Source of the DNA: Kitasatospora sp044457565
Lineage (GTDB): Bacteria > Actinomycetota > Actinomycetes > Streptomycetales > Streptomycetaceae
Assembly: GCF_044457565.1 (NCBI RefSeq)
Contig: NZ_JBITGZ010000025.1
Coordinates: forward strand, 1 to 64,000
DNA length: 64,000 nt
Direction: 5' to 3'
Under the pieces are notes generated by a model. It ran no database searches and was not told where the DNA came from. It saw only the letters and a list, made by a program, of their open reading frames with translations. Position numbers and translations under genes: made by a program. Shown here piece by piece: positions 43,325 through 51,654 of this stretch (within the stretch, counting starts at the first letter, position 1; the number at the start of each line of letters is the position of its first letter).

Positions 43325-44737
43325 TCAGTAGGCGCGGGCCACGATCGCGATGTTGCCCTCCTGGTCGTCCGTCAGCGGGACGGACCCGTCGGCGGCAACG
43401 ATGCAGCGCACCGAGACACCCTGCTCGGCCAGCTTGGCCTCGCCCTCCGGACCGAGCTCGGCCCAGGAGATCCGGCCCCAGCCCGTGGCGGCGGCCTCCA
43501 CGGCCTCCTCGATGGTCTTCACGTCCACCGTGCGCGCCTCGCGGCGCTCGCGGGACTGGCGCAGCAGCAGCGCCTGGTCCTCCTCCAGGATGCCGGGCAC
43601 CAGCGCGGTCAGGGTGTCGATCGCGACCGACTCCTTGCCGCCCGGGATGCGGCGGGCCAGCATGGCCGTGCCGTTCTCCAGATCGCGCGGGCCGACCTCG
43701 ATGCGCAGCGGTACGCCCTTGAGCTCCCAGTCGACCGCGCGGCGGCCGAACGGGGTGTCGGTGCGGTCGTCCACGACCACCCGGACGCCTGCGGCCTCCA
43801 GCTGGGCGCCGATCTCGCGGACCTTGGCAAGCACCGCGTCGTCACCCTTGATGGCGAGGACGACGGCCTGGACGGCGGCCAGACGCGGGGGAACCCGCAG
43901 GCCGTTGTCGTCACCGTGGGACATGATCAGGCCGCCGACCATACGGGTCGAGACACCCCAGGACGTCTGCCAGACGTGCTCGCGCTCGGCGCCCTGGAGC
44001 TGGTAGGTGGTGTTGAACGCCTTGGCGAAGTTCTGGCCCAGCTCGTGGCTGGTGCCCATCTGCAGCGCCTTGCCGTCGCCCATCATGCCCTCGAGGGTGA
44101 GGGTGTTGATGGCGCCGGCGAAGCGCTCCTTGGCGGTCTTGCGGCCGAGCACCACGTCGATGCCCAGCACGTTGATCATGAAGTCCGCGTAGACCTCGGT
44201 GTGGATGCGCGAGGCGTACGCCCGGGCGTCCTCGTAGGTGGCGTGGGCCGTGTGGCCCTCCTGCCAGAGGAACTCGGTGGTGCGCAGGAAGACGCGCGGA
44301 CGCAGCTCCCAGCGGACCACGTTGGCCCACTGGTTGATCAGCAGGGGCAGGTCACGGTGACTCTGCACCCACTTGGAGAAGTACTCGTTGATGATCGTCT
44401 CGGAGGTCGGCCGAACGACGACCGGCTCCTCGAGCTCCTTGCCGCCGCCGTGGGTGACCACGGCGAGCTCGGGGGCGAAGCCCTCGACGTGCTCCGCCTC
44501 CTTGGTCAGGTACGACTGCGGGATGAACATCGGGAAGTAGGCGTTCTGCGCGCCTGCCTTCTTGATGCGGGCGTCCATCTCCTGCTGCATCCGCTCCCAA
44601 AGGCCGTAGCCATACGGTCGGATGACCATGGTGCCGCGCACCGGACCGTTGTCGGCCAGCTCGGCCTTGTTGATGAGGTCCTGGTACCAGCGCGGGAAGT
44701 CGTCCGCCTGGGGGGTGAGAACGGGTGCCTTTGCCAT
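43325..44737 (-). CDS. proS: Prolyl-tRNA synthetase, archaeal/eukaryotic type
   Basis: The 470-residue class II synthetase charges tRNA-Pro. Motif 2 and 3 regions are recognisable (VVRPTSETIINEYFSKW, RWELRPRVFLRTTEFLWQEG). The protein lacks the roughly 180-residue editing insertion of the standard bacterial enzyme (about 560-570 residues) and instead has the short form with a C-terminal extension ending in Tyr, the type 3 architecture of archaea, eukaryotes and some bacteria. The start is at 44737. It is divergent from a methyltransferase gene. Whether the genome has a second, bacterial-type copy is not visible here. Confidence 0.93.
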   Translation of the reverse strand: MAKAPVLTPQADDFPRWYQDLINKAELADNGPVRGTMVIRPYGYGLWERMQQEMDARIKKAGAQNAYFPMFIPQSYLTKEAEHVEGFAPELAVVTHGGGKELEEPVVVRPTSETIINEYFSKWVQSHRDLPLLINQWANVVRWELRPRVFLRTTEFLWQEGHTAHATYEDARAYASRIHTEVYADFMINVLGIDVVLGRKTAKERFAGAINTLTLEGMMGDGKALQMGTSHELGQNFAKAFNTTYQLQGAEREHVWQTSWGVSTRMVGGLIMSHGDDNGLRVPPRLAAVQAVVLAIKGDDAVLAKVREIGAQLEAAGVRVVVDDRTDTPFGRRAVDWELKGVPLRIEVGPRDLENGTAMLARRIPGGKESVAIDTLTALVPGILEEDQALLLRQSRERREARTVDVKTIEEAVEAAATGWGRISWAELGPEGEAKLAEQGVSVRCIVAADGSVPLTDDQEGNIAIVARAY

Positions 44738-44769
44738 GGGGCGAATGGTACGGGGAGTAGGGCCCCGAC

Positions 44770-44862
44770 TTCGAATCCGTATCCCCGTCCGTATCCCGGC
44801 CCGCGTTCCGGCGCCCGTGCTGGTCCGCGTCCCGGTCCGAATCTCGGACCGCACCCCGGCCG
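44770..44862. repeat. Degenerate 6/12-bp repeats between proS and the methyltransferase
   Basis: About eight imperfect copies of a CCGTATCCCGGT-like unit (variants CCGTATCCCCGT, CCGCGTTCCGGC, CCGCGTCCCGGT, CCGAATCTCGGA) fill the divergent promoter gap. An open frame crosses them but encodes only an Arg/Pro/Val repeat, which I treat as non-coding. Confidence 0.6.
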
Positions 44863-45014
44863 GGCCGTCGCACGGCGAGGGGCGCACCACCACGGCGCGC
44901 GGATACCACCCCGCACCCCTCTGGACGCCGCGCCCGAGCCGCTGTTCGCTGGAGTGGGGCGGGACTTTGGGGGGAGCCACGGACGACACACCAAGGGACC
45001 GGATGGAGGCCGCG

Positions 45015-45845
45015 ATGGCTTCAGCGCAGATGACCGGCACGACCGAGCAGCGCACGCGGGCGCAGGGCGGCACAGGGGCGCCCAAGCGCGGGCGCAGCCG
45101 GGCGCGCGACTGGGCGGAGATCCAGGAGCGGATGCTCGTACCGCTCTACGAGGCGGTCTACGACCGCCTGGAGGTCGGCCCGGCCACCAGCGTGCTCGGG
45201 CTCGGCTGCCGGTCGGGGCTGGCGCTGCTGCTGGCCTCGGCCAGGGGCGCGCAGGTCGCCGGGCTGGAGTCGGAGGCCGAGCTGCGGGAGCTGGCGCACG
45301 GGCGCCGGCTGCGGGTCGCAGGGGCCGGCCGGCCCGGGCCGGCGGGCGGTGATGTCCCCCGCACGGCCCACTCCCTCGTCACGGTTTTCGAGCAGTTGCC
45401 CGGCGCGGCCGAACCGCAGCGGGTGGTCACGGAGGCGGCCCGGCTGACGCTGACCGGCGGGCACGTCGTACTGGCCGCCTGGGGCCCGCCGGAGCGCTGC
45501 GAGAGTGCGGCCGTGCTGGACGTGGCGCGCCGCCGGGCGGGTCGCACCACGGCGCGCGACCCCTTCGCGCTCAGCGCGCCGGGCGGGCTGGAGGATCTGC
45601 TCGGGGGCGCCGGGCTACGGCCGGCCGGCAGCGGCCGGGTCTCCTGCCCGTTCGCCTACGCGGATCTCGACAGCGCGGTCCGCGGGCTGCTCTCGACCGG
45701 GCTGTACGAGGGCGCGGTGGAGTACTCGGGGCAGACGCTGGTGACCAAGGAGCTGGAGGAGGCGTTACACCCGTACCTGCGGCCGGACGGCTCGGTGCGG
45801 ATGGCGAACGTGTTCCGGTACGTGGTCGCCGAACAGCCCCGCTGA
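45015..45845 (+). CDS. SAM-dependent methyltransferase-like protein with a TTA codon
   Basis: The 276-residue protein has a Rossmann-type start of the class I methyltransferase fold (VLGLGCRSGLALLLA in place of the usual VLDxGCGxG), so SAM binding is probable but motif I is altered. The substrate is unknown. The ATG at 45015 follows GGAGG at ideal spacing. Codon 251 (45765-45767) is TTA, the rare leucine codon read by the bldA tRNA in Streptomyces, so full expression may be limited to late growth. It is divergent from proS and faces the acetyltransferase. Confidence 0.8.
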   Translation: MASAQMTGTTEQRTRAQGGTGAPKRGRSRARDWAEIQERMLVPLYEAVYDRLEVGPATSVLGLGCRSGLALLLASARGAQVAGLESEAELRELAHGRRLRVAGAGRPGPAGGDVPRTAHSLVTVFEQLPGAAEPQRVVTEAARLTLTGGHVVLAAWGPPERCESAAVLDVARRRAGRTTARDPFALSAPGGLEDLLGGAGLRPAGSGRVSCPFAYADLDSAVRGLLSTGLYEGAVEYSGQTLVTKELEEALHPYLRPDGSVRMANVFRYVVAEQPR

Positions 45846-45892
45846 CCTCGCGGCCGGGCCGCTGACGCAGGGCGGCCGCGCGTGAGCGCCGG

Positions 45893-45923
45893 AGGGGGCG
45901 CCTGCCGGATGGCGGGCGCCCCT
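45893..45923. terminator. Hairpin terminator between methyltransferase and acetyltransferase
   Basis: Arms AGGGGGCGCCTGCC and GGCGGGCGCCCCT pair around GAT with a one-base bulge and a wobble pair. The genes on either side converge. The rest of the 360-base gap up to 46206 contains two copies of CCCCTTCACCGGCC but no gene. Confidence 0.6.
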
Positions 45924-46206
45924 CGTGCGCGGCCGTACCCAGCTCGGAGACCCGGGATCACGGGATGCCCGGGTCGGCGGGCAACCAGCGGCGTTCGCGC
46001 GACGTCGCACGGCTTCGCGCGGCCGGCCGCGTGACCCGACCTCGGGCTCAGCCAATCCGCCCCTTCACCGGCCCGTCCTCACCAACCGGCCCCTTCACCG
46101 GCCTGGCGCCGAGCCTGCGCCGGCTCCCATCGGGCTGGACCAGCACATGCGGTACGTGCGGCACGAAGGGCGCGCACCGAGCATGACCATGTCGGCCCCG
46201 ACCCGG

Positions 46207-46749
46207 CTAAACCTCCGCGCCCGGCCACTCCTCGGCCGTGAGCGCGAAGCGCTCGTGGTCCCGCCAGGCGCCGCCCAGGTAGAGCATCCGGGGGGAGAAG
46301 CCCTCGTGCCGGAATCCCAGCCGCCGGGCCATCGCGATCGAGCGCTCGTTGTCCGGCTGGACGTTGATCTCCAGCCGGTGCAGGCCGAGCCCGTCCCGGG
46401 TCTGGTCCGCGAAGCAGCGGTCCACCACCAGACGCATGCCCTCGGCCATCCGACCGGTACCGGCGAACGGCAGGTAGGAGTCGTAGCCGAGCGCGCCGTT
46501 GCAGAAGCGGCCCATCACGATGTTAGCGACGTTGCACTTGCCGACCAGCCCACCGGTCTCCCGATCCATGATCAGAAAGGTGCGCAGCCCCGGGCCCTGG
46601 CGTTCCAACAGATCGGGCAGGCCGTCCGGCTCGACGGGGTTCCACCGGCCGATATGCTCGGCGGAGCGGCGTACGGCCTCGGCGTACTGCGCCACATCTG
46701 CGGCCCGAGGGGGCCGGATCGTCACTCTCACCCCACCATCATCGGCCAT
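46207..46749 (-). CDS. GNAT-family N-acetyltransferase, RimJ/RimL-like
   Basis: The 180-residue protein matches the RimJ/RimL branch of GNAT enzymes, which acetylate protein N-termini or small amines with acetyl-CoA. It shows the LRTFLIMDRETGGLVGKCNV strand pair, the acetyl-CoA loop area (YLPFAGTGRMAEGMRLVVD) and the closing RLGFRHEG segment. The start could be the ATG at 46749 or the GTG at 46731. It follows ffh by 285 bases, with strong hairpins between. Confidence 0.88.
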   Translation of the reverse strand: MADDGGVRVTIRPPRAADVAQYAEAVRRSAEHIGRWNPVEPDGLPDLLERQGPGLRTFLIMDRETGGLVGKCNVANIVMGRFCNGALGYDSYLPFAGTGRMAEGMRLVVDRCFADQTRDGLGLHRLEINVQPDNERSIAMARRLGFRHEGFSPRMLYLGGAWRDHERFALTAEEWPGAEV

Positions 46750-46810
46750 GGCAACGGCCCGCCGCCCGGGATGTACGGGGCGGCGGGCCGCTGTCTGCCT
46801 GAGCTGCGTG

Positions 46811-46873
46811 GAGCAGGAAGTCGGCCGGGCCGACTTCCTGCTCCCGATGCGCTCCCGATGCGCTCCCGACGCG
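46811..46873 (-). terminator. Perfect 15-bp hairpin and 11-bp tandem repeat downstream of ffh
   Basis: Arms at 46811-46825 and 46829-46843 form a perfect 15-base stem with a 3-base loop. Directly beside it, CTCCCGATGCG is repeated three times (46841-46851, 46852-46862, 46863-46873, the last with one change). A second GC-rich inverted repeat lies at about 46754-46793. They end ffh transcription before the acetyltransferase gene. Confidence 0.8.
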
Positions 46874-47034
46874 CTCCCCCGGTGGTCCCCAGAAGGCGGT
46901 CCCCAGCAAGCCGGGCCGCACCTGACGGGCACCCGAAGGGCGTCAGCCGGGCTCCGGAGGGCCGAGGGGCCAGGGCCGCCGAAGGACTGTCCTGTCGAGG
47001 AATCACCGAGGACTGCGGAGGAACTGCCGAAGGA

Positions 47035-48600
47035 CTAGAGCAGGTCCTTGAACTCCTTCGGCAGCTCGAAATCGGCCGGACCCTTGCCCGCGCCGAGCCC
47101 GAAGGCCCCGCCCTCGGCCGGCGCCTGACCGGCGCCCGGGCCGAGCGCCCGGCGCTCGGCGGCGGCCGCCTCCTCCTGCGCCCGCTTCAGCGGGTTGCCC
47201 GACTTCTTGCGTCCCTTGGCAGCGGGGGCCTTCTTCGCCGACTTCTTGCCGCCGCCACCCATGCCGGGGATGCCCGGCATACCGGGCATGCCCTTGCCGG
47301 AGGCCATCGCCGACATCATCTTGCGCGCGTCGAAGAAGCGCTCGACCAGGTTGTTGACCTCGCCGACGCCCACGCCCGAACCCTTGGCGATACGCAGCCG
47401 CCGCGAGCCGTTGATGATCTTGGGGTCGGTCCGCTCGGCCGGGGTCATCGACTTGATGATGGCGCCGACGCGGTCGACGTCCTTGTCGTCGATGTTGTTG
47501 ATCTGCTCGCGGATCTGCCCCATGCCGGGCAGCATCCCCAGCAGCTTGGAGATCGAGCCCATCTTGCGGACCTGCTCCAGCTGGGCCAGGAAGTCGTCGA
47601 GCGTGAAGTCCTTGCCGCCGCCCTGGAGCTTGGAGGCGATCTTCTCGGCCTCGGCCTGCGAGAAGGTCTGCTCGGCCTTCTCGATCAGGCTGAGCATGTC
47701 GCCCATGCCGAGGATGCGCGAGGCCATCCGGTCCGGGTGGAAGGCGTCGAAGTCGTCGGCCTTCTCGCCGTTGGAGGCGAACATGATCTGCCGGCCGGTG
47801 ACGTGCGCGACCGAGAGGGCCGCGCCACCGCGGGCGTCGCCGTCCAGCTTGGACAGCACCACACCGGTGAAGTCGACGCCCTCGAGGAAGGCCTGCGCGG
47901 TGGTGACCGCATCCTGGCCGATCATCGCGTCGACGACGAAGAGGACCTCGTCCGGGTTGACCGCGGCCCGGATGTCGGCGGCCTGCTGCATCAGCTCGGC
48001 GTCGATGCCGAGGCGGCCGGCGGTGTCGACGATCACGACGTCGTACTGCTTCTGCTTGGCGAACTCGATCGAGTCGCGGGCGACCTTGACCGGGTCGCCG
48101 ACGCCGTTGCCCGGCTCGGGTGCGTAGACCGCGACGCCCGCGCGCTCGGCGACGACGCTCAGCTGGTTGACGGCGTTGGGGCGCTGGAGGTCACAGGCCA
48201 CCAGCAGCGGGGTGTGCTTCTGCTTCTTCAGCCAGTGGCCGAGCTTGCCCGCGAGGGTGGTCTTACCGGCACCCTGCAGACCGGCGAGCATGATCACCGT
48301 CGGTCCGGTCTTGGCGTACCGGACCCGGCGGGTCTCGCCGCCGAGGATGCTGATGAGCTCCTCGTTGACGATCTTGATGATCTGCTGGGCGGGGTTCAGC
48401 GCGCCGGAGACCTCGGCGCCGAGCGCCCGGTCCTTGACCTGCTTGATGAAAGCCCGCACGACCGGCAGCGCGACATCCGCTTCGAGCAGCGCGATCCGGA
48501 TCTCGCGGGCGGTGGCGTCGATGTCCGCCTCACTGAGGCGGCCCTTGCCCCGGAGGTTCTTGAACGTCGCTGCGAGGCGATCGGAAAGAGTGTCGAACAC
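47035..48600 (-). CDS. ffh: Signal recognition particle protein Ffh
   Basis: The 521-residue GTPase targets membrane proteins to the translocon. It has an N domain, a G domain with GLQGAGKTT, DTAGRLGID and TxD-type motifs, and a Met-rich M domain (KLLGMLPGMGQ, then MPGMPGIPGMGGGG) that binds SRP RNA and signal sequences. The long Gly/Ala/Lys tail is usual in actinobacteria. The start is GTG (48600). Its receptor FtsY is encoded at 59568-60791. Confidence 0.96.
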   Translation of the reverse strand: MFDTLSDRLAATFKNLRGKGRLSEADIDATAREIRIALLEADVALPVVRAFIKQVKDRALGAEVSGALNPAQQIIKIVNEELISILGGETRRVRYAKTGPTVIMLAGLQGAGKTTLAGKLGHWLKKQKHTPLLVACDLQRPNAVNQLSVVAERAGVAVYAPEPGNGVGDPVKVARDSIEFAKQKQYDVVIVDTAGRLGIDAELMQQAADIRAAVNPDEVLFVVDAMIGQDAVTTAQAFLEGVDFTGVVLSKLDGDARGGAALSVAHVTGRQIMFASNGEKADDFDAFHPDRMASRILGMGDMLSLIEKAEQTFSQAEAEKIASKLQGGGKDFTLDDFLAQLEQVRKMGSISKLLGMLPGMGQIREQINNIDDKDVDRVGAIIKSMTPAERTDPKIINGSRRLRIAKGSGVGVGEVNNLVERFFDARKMMSAMASGKGMPGMPGIPGMGGGGKKSAKKAPAAKGRKKSGNPLKRAQEEAAAAERRALGPGAGQAPAEGGAFGLGAGKGPADFELPKEFKDLL

Positions 48601-48784
48601 GTCGGTCGCGGGTCCCTTGCGGCATCGGTACGGGTACGGTCGTCGCCCCCAGGGTATCCGGCCGCCCCGGGTACGGTCTCCACCCCAGGATCCGAACGAT
48701 CTCTTTACCCGATCGCGGGTGTCCACGAGGGCCCGCGCCCACTAGCCTCCCGTGCGTCATGCCTGCGATCGGAGGGGGCGCGTC

Positions 48785-49291
48785 ATGGGCGTCGTGGACC
48801 TGGCCGCACGGGCGGCCGAGCTGGGAACGGATCACTACGATCCGGTCGGATTGATCGCGGAGTTCCGGGACAGCCCGGTGCTCGTCCCGACCACCTCGGA
48901 CGGCCGCTGGTGGACCGCCGACCTGGGCGGGATCCGCTGGCTGTACGCCTTCACCGGCCCGGACACACTCGCCAGGTTCGCCGCCGAGCGGCTCCGGGAC
49001 GCCGGCGCGCCGAGCCCTACGGGCACCGCTCCGGCGGCCGCCGCTCCACCCGCCACCGCCCCGGCGACGGACTGCATCGCCGATACCGCCGACGCCGCCA
49101 ACGCCGGGTGGCCCTATGTCACCGTCCACGGCGCACGGCTGCTGGACATCGCCGTCCCGGCCGTCGGCGTACCGGCCGGCGTGGTGCTGGACGTGGCCGG
49201 TCCCTCCCCCGCGTTCCTGCCGCCGGTCACGGGCATCGTGCCGGACTCGGTCGCGGTGGACCGTGCCAGGGGCGGCTCCGATGGCCGATAG
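48785..49291 (+). CDS. SseB-like protein, first gene of T7SS toxin module
   Basis: The 168-residue protein begins with an SseB N-terminal-domain-like sequence (DPVGLIAEFRDSPVLVP, GGIRWLYAFTGPDTLARFA), then a Pro/Ala linker and a second short domain (DIAVPAVGVPAGVVLDVAGPS). In actinobacteria SseB-domain proteins often accompany WXG100 and T7SS toxin genes. Their role may be chaperone-like, which is inference. The ATG at 48785 has a GGAGGGGG site. It overlaps the next gene by 11 bases. Confidence 0.82.
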   Translation: MGVVDLAARAAELGTDHYDPVGLIAEFRDSPVLVPTTSDGRWWTADLGGIRWLYAFTGPDTLARFAAERLRDAGAPSPTGTAPAAAAPPATAPATDCIADTADAANAGWPYVTVHGARLLDIAVPAVGVPAGVVLDVAGPSPAFLPPVTGIVPDSVAVDRARGGSDGR

Positions 49292-49910
49292 CTACGCGGT
49301 CGATCCCAAGGCGCTGGAGCTGGCCGCGGCCGGCATCAACGAGGCCATCGCCGAACTCAAGACCCTCGGTATCGACGAGAGTGCCGAGGTCGGGCGGGGG
49401 TTCTCGAACATCGACCTGTCCGGCATGCAGCTCGGCCACGCCGGCCTGCACGGGTCCTTCTCCGCCTTCTCCGAACGCTGGGCCTGGGGCGTACGCACCC
49501 TGGTGCAGGACGGCAACGAGATCGCCGTGCGCCTGGGCCTGTCAGCCGGCCTCTACCACGATCAGGAGCAGTACGTGGAGGGGACGCTCAAGGACGTGGT
49601 GAACGCCGCGATGGGCAATCCGGATCTGACCCAGGAGGAGGTCGAGAAGCAGTCCTGGGGCCAGACCTTCGCCGACAACCCGTACACCCAGGTCAGGGAC
49701 GCCGACTTCTCGCCCGAGTCCGCCGCGAAGGCCGCCGAGCACATGGAGCAGACCTGGCGGGACGAGGGCCGGGACCTGATGGACGGCCCGATGGGACTGC
49801 GCCGCAAGGCCGCCGAGGCGGCCAGGCTGGGCGATCGGTATGACCAGCTCCAGACGGACGTGTTCGGTACCAGGATCCTGCCGCCGCAGCGCACCGAGAG
49901 CGGGGAGTGA
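49281..49910 (+). CDS. WXG100/ESX-like protein
   Basis: The 209-residue protein looks like an Esx partner: a helical first half, a WxxG turn (RWAWG, W67 to G70), and a YxxxE motif (YHDQE, 92-96) resembling the type VII export signal. The second half is a charged helical region not found in plain WXG100 proteins. It overlaps the SseB-like gene and is one base from the toxin gene, so it is probably a co-secreted partner or chaperone of that toxin. Confidence 0.75.
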   Translation: MADSYAVDPKALELAAAGINEAIAELKTLGIDESAEVGRGFSNIDLSGMQLGHAGLHGSFSAFSERWAWGVRTLVQDGNEIAVRLGLSAGLYHDQEQYVEGTLKDVVNAAMGNPDLTQEEVEKQSWGQTFADNPYTQVRDADFSPESAAKAAEHMEQTWRDEGRDLMDGPMGLRRKAAEAARLGDRYDQLQTDVFGTRILPPQRTESGE

Positions 49911-49911
49911 G

Positions 49912-51654
49912 ATGGGGCTCGGTGACTTCATCAACGGTGTGGGCGACGGGCTGGAGGACGCCTGGGATTCGACCAAGAAAACCGTCGGCTCGGCCGTCGA
50001 CGGCGCCGCGCACCTCGTCGGCGACGGGCTGGACGCGGTGGGCCTGCACGACGCCGCGCACGCGGTGGACACCTTCGGCGACAGCGTCGCCGACAGTCTC
50101 GGCGCGCAGGTCGGGGAGTACGGGCTCGGGGAGTCCGACGACCCCGGGGATCTGGTGCACGGCGACGTGCAGGCCATCGGCGAGTCGGCCGGTCACCTCC
50201 AGCGGTTCCATGTCGCGTTCGAGGCGACGGGGCAGGGCCTGACCAGGCTCGACGCCGATCACTGGCGGGGCGAGGCGGGCGATGCCTTCCGGGCCAGGTT
50301 CGCGCCGCACCCCAAGCTCTGGCTGACCGCCGCGGACGCCTGTCACACCGCCGCCAGGGCCCTGGTGGAGTACGGCCACACGGTCGGTTGGGCGCAGCAG
50401 CAGGCCAAGCAGGCCATTGACCTCTACAAGCGCGCCAAGAAGGCGTCCGAGGACGCCCGCGAGGCGTACAACAAGCAGGTCGACTCCTACAACGCCTCCG
50501 TCCGGGACTACAACCGGCGGGCCGCCGCCGGGCAGCCGCCCGCCCAGCAGCCCACCGCGCCGGGCGCGTTCACGGATCCGGGCGAGGCCGTCCTCGGGCA
50601 GGCCCAGGAGGTCCTCAGGAGCGCCCGGGCGCAGCGCGACGTCGCGGCCGAGCAGGCCAAGGCCGCCCTGGACACCGCGACCGCGACGGCTCCGTCCGAA
50701 CCGAGCTTCCTGTCCCGCATGGGCCATGACGTCAGCGACACCTTCCAGGGTCTGGAGGTGGGTGAGCTCCACCTGGCCGGTGGCCTGGTCAAGGGCGCCG
50801 CCGACATCGTGAAGTTCGTGCGCGGGCTGAACCCGACCGACCCGTACAACCTCACCCACCCCGCGCAGTACGCCGACCATGTGTCGTCGACCGCCGCCGG
50901 CCTGCTGCACGCCACCAACCACCCGATGGAGCTGCTCTCGGCCGTGGTCGGCTCGGGGTGGGGTTCCGATCCGTTCGAGGCGTTCGGCAAGCTCACCACC
51001 AATGTGGCGTTCGGCGTCGCGACGGGCGGCGCCGGCGAGGCCGGTGCGATCGCCGAGGACGTCGGGGCCAACGTCGGCCGGGAGGTGGCGGAGAACGCCG
51101 GGCGGGACGCGGCCGAGACCGCGGGCCGGGAGGCGGCCGAGGACCTGCGGCCCAAGCCCTTCGGCGACGAGTGGCTGACGGGCGCCCGCCGCCGGCCCCG
51201 CGATCTGCTGGACGACCCGGCCCAGACCAGGTGGGCCGAGGACGCGTACGCCGACTTCCTCAAGAACGACCGTGACATCGAGGCGATCAGCAGCCAGAAC
51301 GGAGACGTGCTCCGGCCGGACGGCAGCCACGGCTACACCCCGGAGGAGATCGCCTCGATCAAGAAGCACGTGTTCGACACCGAGCATCCGATCGAGGACT
51401 ACGAGACCGGTCAGGTGGTCCAGCGGAAGTTCGACGCCGACCCCGAGATCGCGGACGCCTGGATCCGGCTGCGCAGCGGACGGGCGATGCCCGAGGACCA
51501 CATCCTGGTGGAGCACGAGCTGGCGGAGCTGACCTACCTGCGCGAGCACCCCGGGGCCACCTACCAGGAGGCGCACCGGGTGGCCAACCAGACGTACAAC
51601 TGGCAGGAGAATGTCCCGCTGGACAAGCGCGAAGACTTCGAAGGTGAGTGGTGA
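49912..51654 (+). CDS. Putative T7SS polymorphic toxin with unassigned C-terminal domain
   Basis: The 580-residue protein has the layout of an actinobacterial T7SS polymorphic toxin. The N-terminal 220 residues are helical with a WxG motif (HWRG, W118 to G120) and a coiled-coil-like stretch (160-205). A Pro-rich linker and an Ala-rich middle follow. The distinct C-terminal domain (about 435-580) carries HVFDTEHPIEDYETG, DAWIRLRSG, DHILVEHELAEL and YQEAHRVANQTYNW. The regular His/Glu/Asp pattern suggests an enzyme, but I do not recognise the family. A small ORF overlaps its stop (TGATG), as expected for cognate immunity. Confidence 0.75.
   Translation: MGLGDFINGVGDGLEDAWDSTKKTVGSAVDGAAHLVGDGLDAVGLHDAAHAVDTFGDSVADSLGAQVGEYGLGESDDPGDLVHGDVQAIGESAGHLQRFHVAFEATGQGLTRLDADHWRGEAGDAFRARFAPHPKLWLTAADACHTAARALVEYGHTVGWAQQQAKQAIDLYKRAKKASEDAREAYNKQVDSYNASVRDYNRRAAAGQPPAQQPTAPGAFTDPGEAVLGQAQEVLRSARAQRDVAAEQAKAALDTATATAPSEPSFLSRMGHDVSDTFQGLEVGELHLAGGLVKGAADIVKFVRGLNPTDPYNLTHPAQYADHVSSTAAGLLHATNHPMELLSAVVGSGWGSDPFEAFGKLTTNVAFGVATGGAGEAGAIAEDVGANVGREVAENAGRDAAETAGREAAEDLRPKPFGDEWLTGARRRPRDLLDDPAQTRWAEDAYADFLKNDRDIEAISSQNGDVLRPDGSHGYTPEEIASIKKHVFDTEHPIEDYETGQVVQRKFDADPEIADAWIRLRSGRAMPEDHILVEHELAELTYLREHPGATYQEAHRVANQTYNWQENVPLDKREDFEGEW

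Noticed and set aside
45925..49602. 1225-residue plus-strand open frame
   Set aside because: It runs antisense to ffh and the acetyltransferase, is Arg/Asp/Leu low-complexity, and has no family-like sequence. Long shadow frames are expected at this GC content.
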